A stretch of 64,000 nucleotides of DNA from positions 62,001 to 126,000 of the forward strand of contig CAICTM010000037.1 in the NCBI GenBank assembly GCA_903772945.1, written 5' to 3'. Origin of the DNA: Seminavis robusta. Taxonomy: Eukaryota > Bacillariophyta > Bacillariophyceae > Naviculales > Naviculaceae. Below, in pieces: positions 42,662-53,442 of the stretch. The notes under the pieces are model-generated. The model was given only the letters and a program-made list of their open reading frames with translations. It was not told the origin of the DNA and did not search any database. Positions within the stretch are counted from its first letter, which is position 1; every line of letters begins with the position of its first letter. A program made the position numbers and the translations under genes.

Positions 42662-45600
42662 ATGCCCAAACCGCTGGGGCCCACTGGCTTCGGCGAACGC
42701 GAATTGGCACGAAAAAAGGCCGAGAGAGCGAAGGAAAATTACAAGCGAAAACACGATGGTGACAACAACGACAATGACAACAGCACGACGGCAAAATTGA
42801 AGAAAAGCAAACAAAATTTCCAAGCCGCCGCAAAGAGCAAATCGTCTGTTGCCTCCTCCGCTGGCAGCAAAAATAATGCCGAAATAGTTGGCTTTTGCGA
42901 TATCTGCTGCATGAATGAAAAATACAAGCAAGAGCAAGGCTTGGTCATGTGGAAATGTCGAACGTGTGGCGTTTGTGTCCATGGCCATTGCTACGCTGGA
43001 CTCGACGATCCTAGAAAGAGCTCGCCAATGCCTGACTTTGAGTGTAAAGCGTGCGAGTCTGTCGGAAAGTCGTTCAAAGTGCGAGAAATTCAGCCGTTTA
43101 CTGGAGAGCGGTTGGTGGTATCACAAGATGAGCGTCCACGTGAATGTTGCTTGTGCTCTGTGGAGGATGGAATAAGAGCCATGCATCCTGTCTATGACCA
43201 TCATGGACCCAAGGGACGCCAGATTTACCTGCCAGCAAATCCAGAAGAAGGGAGACCACGACGCTTGGCGTGGTGTCACACAATGTGCGCCCAGTTGTCT
43301 TCTCGCTCGGTGTGCATTTTTGCTTGCCTGGAGGATGGATCTTATGATGCCGGCGATGAAGAGGAAAACGATCTATTGCCCGACGACGAATCGGATAACT
43401 CTGACCTGGATCGTGAGGAGGACGAAGACCAGGGGATTGGCCATTGGGTTTATTGGGGATACTTGCATCGGCAACTTGGGAAAGAAAAGACGCATGGAGA
43501 TGACTGGACCAAAGAGATGCACAACCAAAAGATGAAAACTGGGAACTGTATCTTCTGCGGCAAAGACGACAAAAAAATGGTCGATTTGAATGGCCACAAT
43601 GTGTATCAGTCGCTTCGAGTTCCTCTCCAATGCAGCGCCAACAATGTAGAAGCGGGTCGGCGGGAACTCTTCAAATTCCGAAAAACCCATCGGGTTGACG
43701 AACCTTGCAGTCAGCCACTACATCCTGGGTGTGCCATGTGGGGTCGCAACGACGATGGTGAATACAGCAGAGCACGACGTGCCTGGTTTCTTCCTGGAAT
43801 GACTGGCGATCAAGACGATGTGATGGAATGCTATTGTGACATGCATGCTCTTGATCTGTTCAAATCGAACCAGGAAGGATGTGATATGGAAAAGAAAGTC
43901 CCTGGGCCATTTGCAACTATTGTGGGGTCGCCAACGAAGAAAAAATCCCCAACGTCACGCAATGCAATCCGGTTGCTTGATTCCGATTCGGAGTCCGATG
44001 AGGAACGAGGGCAGTATATTAGACAAGTACCACGACGTCGGTTGGGCCAAGCAGGGCGTACTAAAGTGACAGCACGTGAACCAAAGGCTACAAGCAAAGC
44101 AATCTCAAAGAAGGCAGCAAGTTCGGGTAAGCACGAAAAGGCCAAGACCAGAGTGGTACCAAAGAAGAACAAGAAGAATACTGTCGACCCTCTGGCTGGT
44201 AATAATCTAGTCATTGAGGCCGACACAAACCAGAGACGACTGCAACAACGACAAACAGCAGGAGATGCCAAGCAGATCATGAAGAAGAAGCATGGAAGGC
44301 TTGTGGAAAAGCGAAACAGCAACACTGCAACGGATCGTACTGTGGCTTCAGCAAAGGAAAGTGCTGGAGAAGTTGATGTCGATGACTTTGCCTTTGCGCA
44401 AAGACTGCTGAAAACATTGTGGAAACTCAAAGAGAAATGTGAAGCCAATGGAAAAGCTTGGGATGCAACTGTCACTGCTGGGGTCCGAGTGAAGCAACTG
44501 AAGGAATACATGCAAAATGGCGAACGAGAAGCCTTTCGGAAAATCTGGGAACACGTCATGAAGGCGGTAAACAATGGCATTCGAAAACTCACAGTAGGAG
44601 AAGACGACGAAGAGGAAGAGCTCAGTGACAAGCACCGTCGAAAGAAGGCCTCGCGACAGCAGATTGTCGAGTCCGACGATGAGGATGAATTCCATGCAGT
44701 CCACCGAAAGAAGCAGAAGCCTGCGAAGAAGGCCTCGCGACAGCAGATTGTCGAGTCCGACGATGAGGATGAATCCCACGCAGTCCGCCAAAAGAAGCAG
44801 AAGCCTGCGAAGAAGGCGTCGCGACAGCAGATTGTCGAGTCCGACAACGAAGACAATCACGTCTCTTTGCACCCGCAAGACTCTGCCGTGTTGGAAGAGA
44901 TGTCATCCCAAGGCAAACCAAAGGCTCGTGCTGTATCCAATGGACCAGATCAAGAGACCACCAACGAGTCCCAACAGCAGGAATCTAGTGTACCGGACAA
45001 ACGCCGGTCCACCCAGGCCAACACCAACGCTGGTACTAGTACCCAGGACTCTGTCGAAGACGACAAACTGCCGGACAGCTGGGAGGCAATTGCAATTAGT
45101 ATAGCCAACGACATTGGGGCGAAACTCCAGCAAAAATTTTCGACAGACACAGATACCATCACGGATGAGAGAACACAAGAGGTAACACAAATCCTCAAGG
45201 ATAGTAGAAAACGCTGGCGAAAAATCTGTAGTCTCCCTATAAGGAGCGACTACAACACTGTTTGGAAACGGTCGGCGGCATTGCTAGAAGCAAAATTTGA
45301 GTGGTTGACAATCAATTCGTCAAGAAGCAACCAACAACCAGCTGAGAACAGAGCAGAAACAGATGAGGCTGCAAGCGCAACCTCGGGAAGAAATGGCTCA
45401 GCAAGTCTCCAGGCTGCTGAGAATGCCAACGAAGCTGACGCTGCAGAAGCCTCCACTATACATGCCTCATCTGTACATGGGTCTGAAGCTGCTTCGAACA
45501 ATGCCTCCAATTGTACCGGTCGCTACCAAAGTGCCCACTCGTCCGAAGGTGGAATTGTTGAAGACGGGCACGACATGACAACTGTTCAAGCCAGTCCTCA

Positions 45601-45841
45601 AGGTCATTCGGATCCATCAGGACAGTCACATCGAGAGCCTGGTTCTGCACTGGAACTGAACCAGGAGAATCACCAACTCCCACAGATGGGTCAAGTGCAC
45701 CCCCCGCCTCCCAATCCCTGGGCGCATCTGTTCTATGGCCCTCCCTACTACAAGAAGGCAGGATACATATTTGGTGAATGGGATTCGTATGAGGTCAAAG
45801 AAGTTGAAGTGAACGAGGCCGGTGAAATTGTAGACTCCTAG
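42662..45841 (+). CDS. Extended-PHD chromatin reader, 1059 aa
   Basis: ATG at 42662. The N-terminus is basic. A PHD finger lies at about C79-C131 (C-D-I-C-C...C-R-T-C-G-V-C-V-H-G-H-C-Y...C-K-A-C). An extended PHD follows: C-C-L-C-S-V-E-D-G...A-W-C-H-T-M-C-A, then C-I-F-C-G-K-D-D...L-H-P-G-C-A-M-W...C-Y-C-D-M-H, split by a long acidic insert. This PHD plus ePHD order is that of JADE/BRPF/AF10-type histone readers. No bromodomain, EPL or SET domain is seen. The C-terminal half is charged and disordered, with a KIX-like or helical stretch near W-E-H-V-M-K-A-V-N-N-G-I, and 28-residue repeats. It is likely nuclear and binds histone tails (inference from family). It is a single exon. Confidence 0.85.
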   Translation: MPKPLGPTGFGERELARKKAERAKENYKRKHDGDNNDNDNSTTAKLKKSKQNFQAAAKSKSSVASSAGSKNNAEIVGFCDICCMNEKYKQEQGLVMWKCRTCGVCVHGHCYAGLDDPRKSSPMPDFECKACESVGKSFKVREIQPFTGERLVVSQDERPRECCLCSVEDGIRAMHPVYDHHGPKGRQIYLPANPEEGRPRRLAWCHTMCAQLSSRSVCIFACLEDGSYDAGDEEENDLLPDDESDNSDLDREEDEDQGIGHWVYWGYLHRQLGKEKTHGDDWTKEMHNQKMKTGNCIFCGKDDKKMVDLNGHNVYQSLRVPLQCSANNVEAGRRELFKFRKTHRVDEPCSQPLHPGCAMWGRNDDGEYSRARRAWFLPGMTGDQDDVMECYCDMHALDLFKSNQEGCDMEKKVPGPFATIVGSPTKKKSPTSRNAIRLLDSDSESDEERGQYIRQVPRRRLGQAGRTKVTAREPKATSKAISKKAASSGKHEKAKTRVVPKKNKKNTVDPLAGNNLVIEADTNQRRLQQRQTAGDAKQIMKKKHGRLVEKRNSNTATDRTVASAKESAGEVDVDDFAFAQRLLKTLWKLKEKCEANGKAWDATVTAGVRVKQLKEYMQNGEREAFRKIWEHVMKAVNNGIRKLTVGEDDEEEELSDKHRRKKASRQQIVESDDEDEFHAVHRKKQKPAKKASRQQIVESDDEDESHAVRQKKQKPAKKASRQQIVESDNEDNHVSLHPQDSAVLEEMSSQGKPKARAVSNGPDQETTNESQQQESSVPDKRRSTQANTNAGTSTQDSVEDDKLPDSWEAIAISIANDIGAKLQQKFSTDTDTITDERTQEVTQILKDSRKRWRKICSLPIRSDYNTVWKRSAALLEAKFEWLTINSSRSNQQPAENRAETDEAASATSGRNGSASLQAAENANEADAAEASTIHASSVHGSEAASNNASNCTGRYQSAHSSEGGIVEDGHDMTTVQASPQGHSDPSGQSHREPGSALELNQENHQLPQMGQVHPPPPNPWAHLFYGPPYYKKAGYIFGEWDSYEVKEVEVNEAGEIVDS
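44642..44860 (+). repeat. 84-bp in-frame tandem repeat in the PHD gene
   Basis: About 2.6 units start at 44642, 44726 and 44810. Each encodes K-K-A-S-R-Q-Q-I-V-E-S-D-D-E-D with a H-A-V-x-x-K-K-Q-K-P-A tail. The S-D-D-E-D part is a typical casein kinase 2 target. Units are almost identical in DNA. Confidence 0.9.
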
Positions 45842-46748
45842 ACAAACTGTAGCTCGAGACAATGAGAAAAGGCGGCAAACGAGTCGTGATCGGATTCCAC
45901 AGGTCGTGCAAACGAATCTGAGCCACGCAGCGGTACTTTTGAGCCCATCAATGGTAGTACCGGTGGACCTTTGTTTGGCGGTAAAGACTTTATGATGTGA
46001 GAAAGGTATGAGAGAAAGATTGATGTTTGGAGTTCTTGGGAGACTTGACCTATAATTTACGATGTATAGTCTTCGAGATAATGCTGCTATGTCTGTGTTA
46101 CTTGCTAGATCAGAGGCATTGGCCAGAGCTCCCAGCAACTGCTTGTAACTTGGATCACAGAGACACCTTGGAAGCAGGCCTCGAGGCTGTCGAAACTCCT
46201 CCGCGTTAAAAGAAGTCCAGTCAACTACTAGTACTCTTGACGGAGCCAACATCATCGCGGCGAGGCATGTTGTGGAGTGCTTCCTACAAGTGAAGGCAAC
46301 GAATGTGTCTGTCGAGACGTATAACTTTTCTACCGGACGGGGTCCGGATTTGGGTGCTTGGACGCTCGTTGCAGATATTTTGTGGCATTCATTCTTTACA
46401 GGGGTACTCGTACTGTTATGAATTTAAATTATTGACAAGCAGCTCAAAAAGGGAGTGTCAGCTTTCACAGGCATCCTGCTACCCGAGCCGTTCGTGTTGT
46501 CGACCGACCACGGGTTCCTGCCACCGGTATGTTCTGTGTCGAAGCTGTATCGAGCATGCTTCCGCGAAGGGGCCGCGAGAGCAGAAGCGACACACGTGGT
46601 CAGAAAAGCAATCTCTGGCCACGGTGCCATTGAACTCCCAGTCAACCCCTACTGTGCGGAAAGGGAAGACACCGTCGCCATTCTCTTTCCAAACGGAGCC
46701 AGGCAGTGGGCAATCTCCTCTCTTTCCTCGGCATCCCAGGTCTTGATC
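45842..46748. other. Long convergent spacer
   Basis: These 907 bases lie between the stops of the PHD gene and the SPX-MFS gene. Several moderate open frames exist on both strands, the longest being minus 46255-45626, which overlaps the PHD gene end. None has a recognisable domain or a supporting neighbour. I see no confident gene. Confidence 0.4.
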
Positions 46749-49254
46749 TTAGACACAAAGGATATCGTAGTTGTAGCGAATCAAGAATATTGATATGCTA
46801 ACGAGGATTGCGCCCGGTATTATCAGCAAGTCTAGCAGGTTTCGGATACTAATTAATCCCATGACGGTGATAACAAGGTCTCCGGTGGCCCTTCCTCCCT
46901 GCAACGAAAAAAGTATACGGAGAATGAGGCGGGGTCCTACAGATAGGTTCAATGACAGGCAGCAAAAGGAGATGCCAACTTACCGTTCCAACCAGAGTCG
47001 CAAGAAGACCCGAATTAAAAGTTCCAGTTGCCAAAGCAGACGGAACCACCTTGCTCATGAGTGATGCTACAAAACTCTCACAGGCCTCAATTCCACTGAA
47101 GGCAATCAAACTTCCAGTGATGTACTTGATAGGCCCCACTGACAACGGATGGTCCTCGTTGTAGGTATCATTGTCATGAGAGATCAAATCCGAGGGGTCA
47201 AAGAGGAAGGCCATGCCACCAAGCGTGATGACAAGAAAGCACACTGCCATGAATCTGTCCTCGTAGTAGGTCGAAAGCCAACCCGAAATGGCCGAGACAG
47301 GTATAACAATGAGACCATTCACCAAATGGAGTGTCCCAACGTTCTTGATGCTCCATCCGTATCTATTCTTTGTGACGATTGATGTCGAGCCAACGATGCT
47401 CTCAAGAGCGATTCGCTTCATGAATATCAAAGACATGGTAATGATAACCGGCGTTGTGATATGTTGAAGACACGAGCACATGCGTTTGTTTGTGTAGCTG
47501 TCAAGGTCCATAAAGTAGGTTGAAGCTGTCTCTGTGTCACCATCACTGACATCCGAATCGTAGCCATCTTCGATGGTAAGGGAAGTGTCCTGTCGGTCCA
47601 AACCTCCTTTGCTGTCATCGGACGCTTTGCTACCGCCTTCTGACTTGGGGCTCTTCGTCATTGTGCTCAGCGCTTGAAGTGCTTCTTCTCGTGTCTTCAG
47701 CTCATCTAGTCCACATCGGATGGGCTCCTTGAAGAATAGGATGATGACGACAGTGTAGATGCCCCAGCAGAGAGCCATGAAGTAGCCAGGTCCAGTCATT
47801 CCGTTGAAGTACTGTTGTTCCAGAAAGGGAACTGTGAATTCAAATTCCGTCATATTGTCCAGCAGAATTGCCATTCCAGGTCCAAGAGCGGCGCCGAGAG
47901 CGGTTGCCATGGCAAAGGAAGCACTCGCAGCAGTACGGAGGGAAAATGGAGTTGCATCGGCGACATATCTCCTGTTGATGATTCTAGGGGCACCCAAACC
48001 AGTCAGAACTCGTCCCAGTAGGCACATTGTCATGCTGCTGTAGCTGTATGCATTGGCGTACATGAAATTGCCGACCATTTGTAGACATCCTGCAAAGATA
48101 ATGGGCATTTTGTAGTTGTAGTTGGTCCAATAGGAATATCCAACGGCAGAAAGCATGGCAAACCATGGTGCTGCCCCAATCATGATTCCAGACAGTGCAT
48201 CACTGCTGCCCAGGGCGTTGGCATAGTAAGCGGAACTAGGTTCGATGATGTAGTTATTCATCATGAAAAAGAAGCAAGAGAGCAAGTTCAAGAATAGAGG
48301 GAATACATTCTCTGGGTTCAACTGCTTCAATCTTCTCGCAAATGTGTCTGGATATTGTGCTGTCTTGGGAAAGCTTCTTGTTTCTCTCCACTTGGCAACT
48401 GTTCGGAGCTCCGCCTTGAGGTGGCGACCTTTCATTAGTACCTTTGGAGAGTGGACTAGCCCTCGACTTTGAAAGCCAAAGAGGAAGTACTGTCTGACAG
48501 TGGCAATGACGCGTTCTTTGAAGACAACATGTCCGGCAACAGCCTTGTCCAAAGCATCGTTTGTTTTTTTGAGCAAATGCAACATGCATTCGCTTTGTAA
48601 TGAAAGTGCTTCTGCTTCCATAACTTTTCCTTTTTCTTGCATACCCAACAGCAACCTCTTTTCAAATTCATATAGATTCTTGAGTTGGAATAGTGCGTGT
48701 ACGGGATGCCTCCTGCCTAAAATACTCCGTTGCAAGTGCCATTCGGACAAGGGTATTCCATCAAAGGTACGTCTAAATCCGTCGTATCGAATAAGCACCT
48801 GTCGGAAGGTGATGATATTGGTAACACAAAAGGCCATAGTCTCCAGTAACTCTTGTGCGGCAACCTCAAAGCTGTCAGCGGCAACTCGAGCTTCCAATTC
48901 TTTGATCAGAGTTTCGGTAAAAAAGATTGCCGATTTAGAGATTTCTGCCTCGAGCAGTTCGGAGAACTCTTGTCGTTCCATGATGGAGAGCCTCAGAAGG
49001 GCATCTTCTCTATCTACCAGCAGTCGACAGGAACGGCTGTCTACAAACTGAAAGTACCCTGCTTGATCCACTTCACTTCCCGCCAAGACTTTGAATTCTT
49101 CAGCTGACAACGCGCTGCCAAGCATTAACTTTTGAATTCGTCTCCGCCGCTTGTAGAACTGGCGTAGCCTTGCTTTCAGGCCGCCGTAATCCATATAATG
49201 TTGAGACCACTCATCCCGTGTGCTTCGGCTCAAGTAGAGCTCAAAGCTTTTCAT
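46749..49254 (-). CDS. SPX-MFS transporter (vacuolar phosphate transporter type), 806 aa, two exons
   Basis: The exons (minus) are 49254-46984 and 46898-46749, with an 85-base intron (ACG/GTAAGT...GTTGCAG). ATG is at 49254. The N-terminal SPX domain (about 1-270) starts M-K-S-F-E-L-Y-L and has Y-M-D-Y-G-G-L-K; it senses inositol pyrophosphates in this family. The usual K-K-Y-D-K patch is changed to I-R-Y-D-G-F-R-R. About twelve membrane helices follow, with the family signature G-R-V-L-T-G-L-G-A-P-R-I-I-N-R-R-Y and a long acidic central loop with S/D repeats. The second exon supplies the last helices and the R-Y-N-Y-D-I-L-C-V end. Family members (PHT5/VPT1) move phosphate into the vacuole; this location is inferred. 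Confidence 0.92.
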
Positions 49255-50598
49255 TGCGAGAGCTATTGGAATCCAATCCCTACACCTGCGACGCAAATCC
49301 CTCGCCGCCTTGGAAACTCGTTCTGTGCTTTGTAATGCTGGAAGAGAATTGGTCAGTCGGTTCTAGTCATATATCAACGACAACACGCTGGTCTCATGGT
49401 CGCAAAACATTCATTCGATGTGTTATTGGTAGCGTGTGCCTTGGGGCGTTTTAATAACCGTAACACTTTTTGTTTTGTGGCGCCAATCAGGATCCAACGG
49501 TCACCCTCCCCTCGGACGTTGGAAGCACGGCATGATCGTAATTAGAGATGCGCAAGGCGAAGCATGTGCACCGAGGAGCTCCCACACATCTATCTCACAG
49601 CAGCTCTCACAGCAAACATTCCAACGGTACCCGAGCTGCAATTTAGCTACTGCACTGGTTCATGATGTATGTATGCATATACCCAAGTTCCACCATCAAG
49701 TAAGCGCAGGTGGTACCAGCAGACAGCTTGCAGAAGGTTCGTTCTCAGCCGAACACCCACAGAACAATTATTATTCTGAGCGCACCTTTTTTCCAGTGGT
49801 TGGAGGAGACCCCACAGTTACTGTACCGGTACCGGTACGTAGCTTCCGGCATCCACTGGACTGGAACAGTGCGTCCTAGAAAGTCAAGGTTGCTCTCAGC
49901 ACTATCTTCATCAATCCCCATCCCGGACTTCTTAGTCTAGCTAGAAGCATGACAAAGCAGTACAGTAGGTATACGAGGTGGTAGCACGGTACCCGTCTAT
50001 TTGTGCAGCTCGTCTTTTTTTTTAAGCTGGGCTTTCATTCGCTCTGACCCTCGTGCATGGCTGTACCGCTACTTTCTTCCCTTGTTTTTCACTGTGTATC
50101 CTGGCTTGTGGCTCAGTCACCGTGGATATACATCTAGCAGCCAAATACATGTTGTACCGGTATGGGACCCCTTCCTACATGTAGATTACACGATACCATG
50201 CGCAAGACAGACGGGACGAGACGCTACTTTCCACGGTGCCTCCTTCAGCTTCCCCTTGATGGTGCCTTGCATTTCTGTTGCGGCACTCGTCGTTGCATCG
50301 GACCGAGCGACAAGGCTCCTCCTCACCACGGACGGAGGGGCCAACCGTACAGGTTCCTGCAAAAGGAGCCACGCTATGTACAGTAGCAAAATTTGTTTTT
50401 AGATTTGGATGACGTCAAACGGCCGCCAGTGTATCACTTCACTTGAGTGTTGCTTTATCTATCTGCCCCAATGCTTCACTTGGATGTTACGTGTCGGATT
50501 CAGTTCATGGAACCTGACACCCTCACAGTAAACGATGTTGTCGTCGCAAAACGACGCCAGCGTCGTGCAGATAAAACCAGACGGAGAGGATCCGGGGT
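49255..50598. other. Intergenic region rich in ACCGGT palindromes
   Basis: These 1344 bases lie upstream of the SPX-MFS start and downstream of the first channel gene. CTGTACCGGTACCGGTACG sits near 49820, with further TACCGGTA-like sites near 50155. Small open frames here show no domain. The SPX-MFS promoter should be at the left end. Confidence 0.45.
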
Positions 50599-52938
50599 TC
50601 ATGCTGCATACTCTCGTTCTCGAATGGGCATGGATGACACTGACTTCATGGAATCTCGAATAGACCCCCGCACTGACGATGCCGACGACTTTCTGGAACC
50701 TCGAAGGGAAGATCGGACAGACGATCGGAGAGATGACGCAACCGATCTCCCCGATGACCTCAGATTGCTGTTGGGAATTGCAACCAGCCCTACTTGTGGG
50801 GTATAAGGATCTCCGTACGCCTCTCCATGCATCACGATCTCATCCAGCACTGTTTGAACGCTGGCAAGGACGCTCTTTTGCTGTTTCTGCAGGTAGTCAA
50901 CTCGTTGCTGCAATCGAAGGATTCTCTCTTGCGCGTCCTCTTTTTCCTCGAGCATTTCCACCAGATGTGTATCGTGTTCAATGGCGCTCACGGCATCACA
51001 GACGACACCAATAATGAGGCTGAATAGGATGAAGCTCGTGAAAGTCAAGTAGGTGCTGAAGACAAAGTATGCCATTGGATACACCGCCATGACTTCTCGA
51101 ACTATGTTTGCCCAATCGAGTGTGATCATTTGAAACAGGGTGAACGCAGTCAAGTCGAGCCGCGAAAAGTAGTCTACTTTTGTGACTCCCCGTTCGTACA
51201 AGTCTCCAAAAAGCACAGTCACCATGACAGCGTAAATGTACATGATCAAGACAAAAAGACAGAGAATTCCACCGAGTCGCGGAACTGCTTCGATCAGGGC
51301 TTCACAGAGTCTTCGTAGAATCTTGATGCGGGCAATGAGACGAAGAGTCCTCATGGTCCGAAAGACTTGCAGCGAACTGAAACACCAACTGCAAATAACA
51401 ATGAGAAAGTCGAATGTCAACCATCCGTCCTTGAAGAGATTTCTGCCGTGGAATATCAGTTGCATAGCAGATTCGGTGGTGAATAAAATGAGAAATGCCA
51501 AATCGACTTTTTCGAATTTGGCTTGAATCTCTGGATTGTAGGTGACAAAATCAAAGGTAGCCAATCCCATCATGAACGCGTTGGCGATGATCAACGTAAC
51601 AATGAGCGCTTGCACGTAAGGATGATTGATGATTTTGCCCGAGAGGATTCGAAGGGAAGTAAATGCATTTCGGAGAGACTGTTGGAACTCTGGGGACGGT
51701 GTCAAGTTGAATCGTTTCTTCTTGTTTTCTTCACGAAGCATTAGGTTTCGTTCGCTGCTTCCCAGGTTCATGGAAGACACCTGAACAATCTCCAGGTCAC
51801 CGCCGTCGGACGAGGAATCGTCATCCCCTTGAAAATGTATTGAGTCATCACTACTACTGTCATCCAGCTGCATGTTGTTGTTAGGTCTCGTGTTGGACCC
51901 TCGCACTGTCAGAGCCTGAGACTCTTCCGAAAAGTCTACTTTTTTCTCCTCTTCGTCCTCAAGCTGGTTGCTGTCGCTGTGATCGTCTGGTTCATGTGTT
52001 TGGGACGTAAAGCAAGTTTCGTTCGTGTGGGAAGTGCGACAAGTGTTGCTTGTGACGTCGCTCTCGTCCAATTTGGAAGGACGCTTGCTGGGGCTCGAAC
52101 GCACAGCTCTTCGACGGATACGAGACGGGGACGATGAAGAAGAAGAGGAAGCAGCTGCGTGAGAGTCACCCAGCGACGCTTCGTCGGTTGCTTCAATATT
52201 TTCTGTGTCTCCGTCGTCTTCGTCAAGTTTTGCGTGTTGTGGTTCCTCTTCTTCTATCACAAAGCTACAGCAGCTGCTGCCCTCGTGGCTGTGGTCATCG
52301 TCGTCATCTCCACCATTCATGGGAGCGACAGCCCGATTCTTTCGGCCCACGGTAACTGCGGAGTGATTGGAAGAACCTGTCAGAAGAGTGCTGCTGGTAG
52401 ACATGTCCGTGGCGGATTCACAGGCTGTTGTAATCGTTCGCCATGATCTCAGTTTCAAGCCTAGTCGATTGCTATGGTTGATGAGCTGCTGCTGTTTCTC
52501 ACAATCAGGATCACTCAAAGGACTGCTACACGAACTGCTATTGTTCTTGAGGCTGACTGCTGCGGCTGAACCTTCCGATCCTGTGGACTTTTCCAGAGAA
52601 AAGTCTTTCTTGGCCCTGACAGGCTTTCGTCGTCGCTTTCGATGCTCTGCCCCTTTGCTAGACATTGTTGCGCTCGTTTTTGTTGTTGCTGGTTCGGGTG
52701 GTATTGCGGCTGCTGGGGTCGCTTCGCTGGATATGGGGCTCTGGGAAGAAGCTCTGTCTTCTTCCAAAGAGAGAGCATCACTGTCCCCAACTTCATCCAC
52801 TTCCCCAAGAGTGCTAGTAGAGATGTCCCGAAAGACAGCTTCCACTTGTAATTGGCTGAACTCAGTCGAAGTTTCTGCATCCTCTTTCTTGAACGAGATT
52901 ATGTCTACTCCTCCCATGTCGAGCGCTTCGGTTCCCAT
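50599..52938 (-). CDS. Single-domain voltage-gated cation channel, 779 aa, with shortened selectivity filter
   Basis: It is a single exon, ATG at 52938. Residues 1 to about 410 are disordered and S/D/E-rich. Then comes one six-helix channel domain: S1 (A-L-I-V-T-L-I-I-A-N-A-F-M-M-G), S4 with Arg/Lys at every third residue (F-R-T-M-R-T-L-R-L-I-A-R-I-K-I-L-R-R), S5, a pore loop F-Q-M-I-T-L-D-W-A-N-I, and S6 (F-I-L-F-S-L-I-I-G-V-V-C-D-A). The chain forms tetramers in this class (diatom EukCat/bacterial NaV type), which conduct Na+ and/or Ca2+. A coiled coil follows S6, and the tail has S-R repeats. The filter lacks the Ser expected between D and W (T-L-D-S-W in the neighbour). It is a paralogue of the gene at 55434. 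Confidence 0.9.
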   Translation of the reverse strand: MGTEALDMGGVDIISFKKEDAETSTEFSQLQVEAVFRDISTSTLGEVDEVGDSDALSLEEDRASSQSPISSEATPAAAIPPEPATTKTSATMSSKGAEHRKRRRKPVRAKKDFSLEKSTGSEGSAAAVSLKNNSSSCSSPLSDPDCEKQQQLINHSNRLGLKLRSWRTITTACESATDMSTSSTLLTGSSNHSAVTVGRKNRAVAPMNGGDDDDDHSHEGSSCCSFVIEEEEPQHAKLDEDDGDTENIEATDEASLGDSHAAASSSSSSSPSRIRRRAVRSSPSKRPSKLDESDVTSNTCRTSHTNETCFTSQTHEPDDHSDSNQLEDEEEKKVDFSEESQALTVRGSNTRPNNNMQLDDSSSDDSIHFQGDDDSSSDGGDLEIVQVSSMNLGSSERNLMLREENKKKRFNLTPSPEFQQSLRNAFTSLRILSGKIINHPYVQALIVTLIIANAFMMGLATFDFVTYNPEIQAKFEKVDLAFLILFTTESAMQLIFHGRNLFKDGWLTFDFLIVICSWCFSSLQVFRTMRTLRLIARIKILRRLCEALIEAVPRLGGILCLFVLIMYIYAVMVTVLFGDLYERGVTKVDYFSRLDLTAFTLFQMITLDWANIVREVMAVYPMAYFVFSTYLTFTSFILFSLIIGVVCDAVSAIEHDTHLVEMLEEKEDAQERILRLQQRVDYLQKQQKSVLASVQTVLDEIVMHGEAYGDPYTPQVGLVAIPNSNLRSSGRSVASSLRSSVRSSLRGSRKSSASSVRGSIRDSMKSVSSMPIREREYAA

Positions 52939-53442
52939 ACTGTAGTCCTAATATCTGAGTGTTCTGGGTCGCCGCATGAGTATGCCAATGGTGATGGTCA
53001 GTTGCTTGCTACTAGTTAACTACCGGTAGCGGAGATAGAGGTGAAGCGACACCTTGCCTTCCCAGTTAGTTGTTGCTTTTACTAAAAGCAGCAACAAGAT
53101 CACTTGGCTGATTCAGCAACCAGTTATACCAGGTTGCCTTCTTGCTTTCTTACGAAATGGTTTGCCGTTCGCCCAACTGCTGGCGTCTCATCTCCGATTT
53201 ATCCTGTGAAAGGGTGGCTCTAAAAAAAAATCAGAGCGGCCGGGGCTGTTCCTGCGGTCTTGAGAGAAGTGTTGCTGTAACTTCTTTTACCGCATGGAAA
53301 GGTACAGGCAGCTTCGTTTCTATCGATTCAAACGCGAGCCGAACTTCTTCGTACATTTCTACACGAGCACTCGTAGAAGTGTACCAGAAAAGCCGGCACG
53401 CGTTTGAATCAGAAAAGTCGAAGCTGCTCGTAGACTAGACTA

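Noticed and set aside
45626-46255. Minus-strand open frame of 209 codons
   Set aside because: It overlaps the coding end of the PHD gene, has mixed composition and no domain. It is kept only as part of the spacer note.
49436-50402. Several open frames of 75-147 codons
   Set aside because: No domain, no splice partner, and composition typical of intergenic DNA with palindromic repeats.
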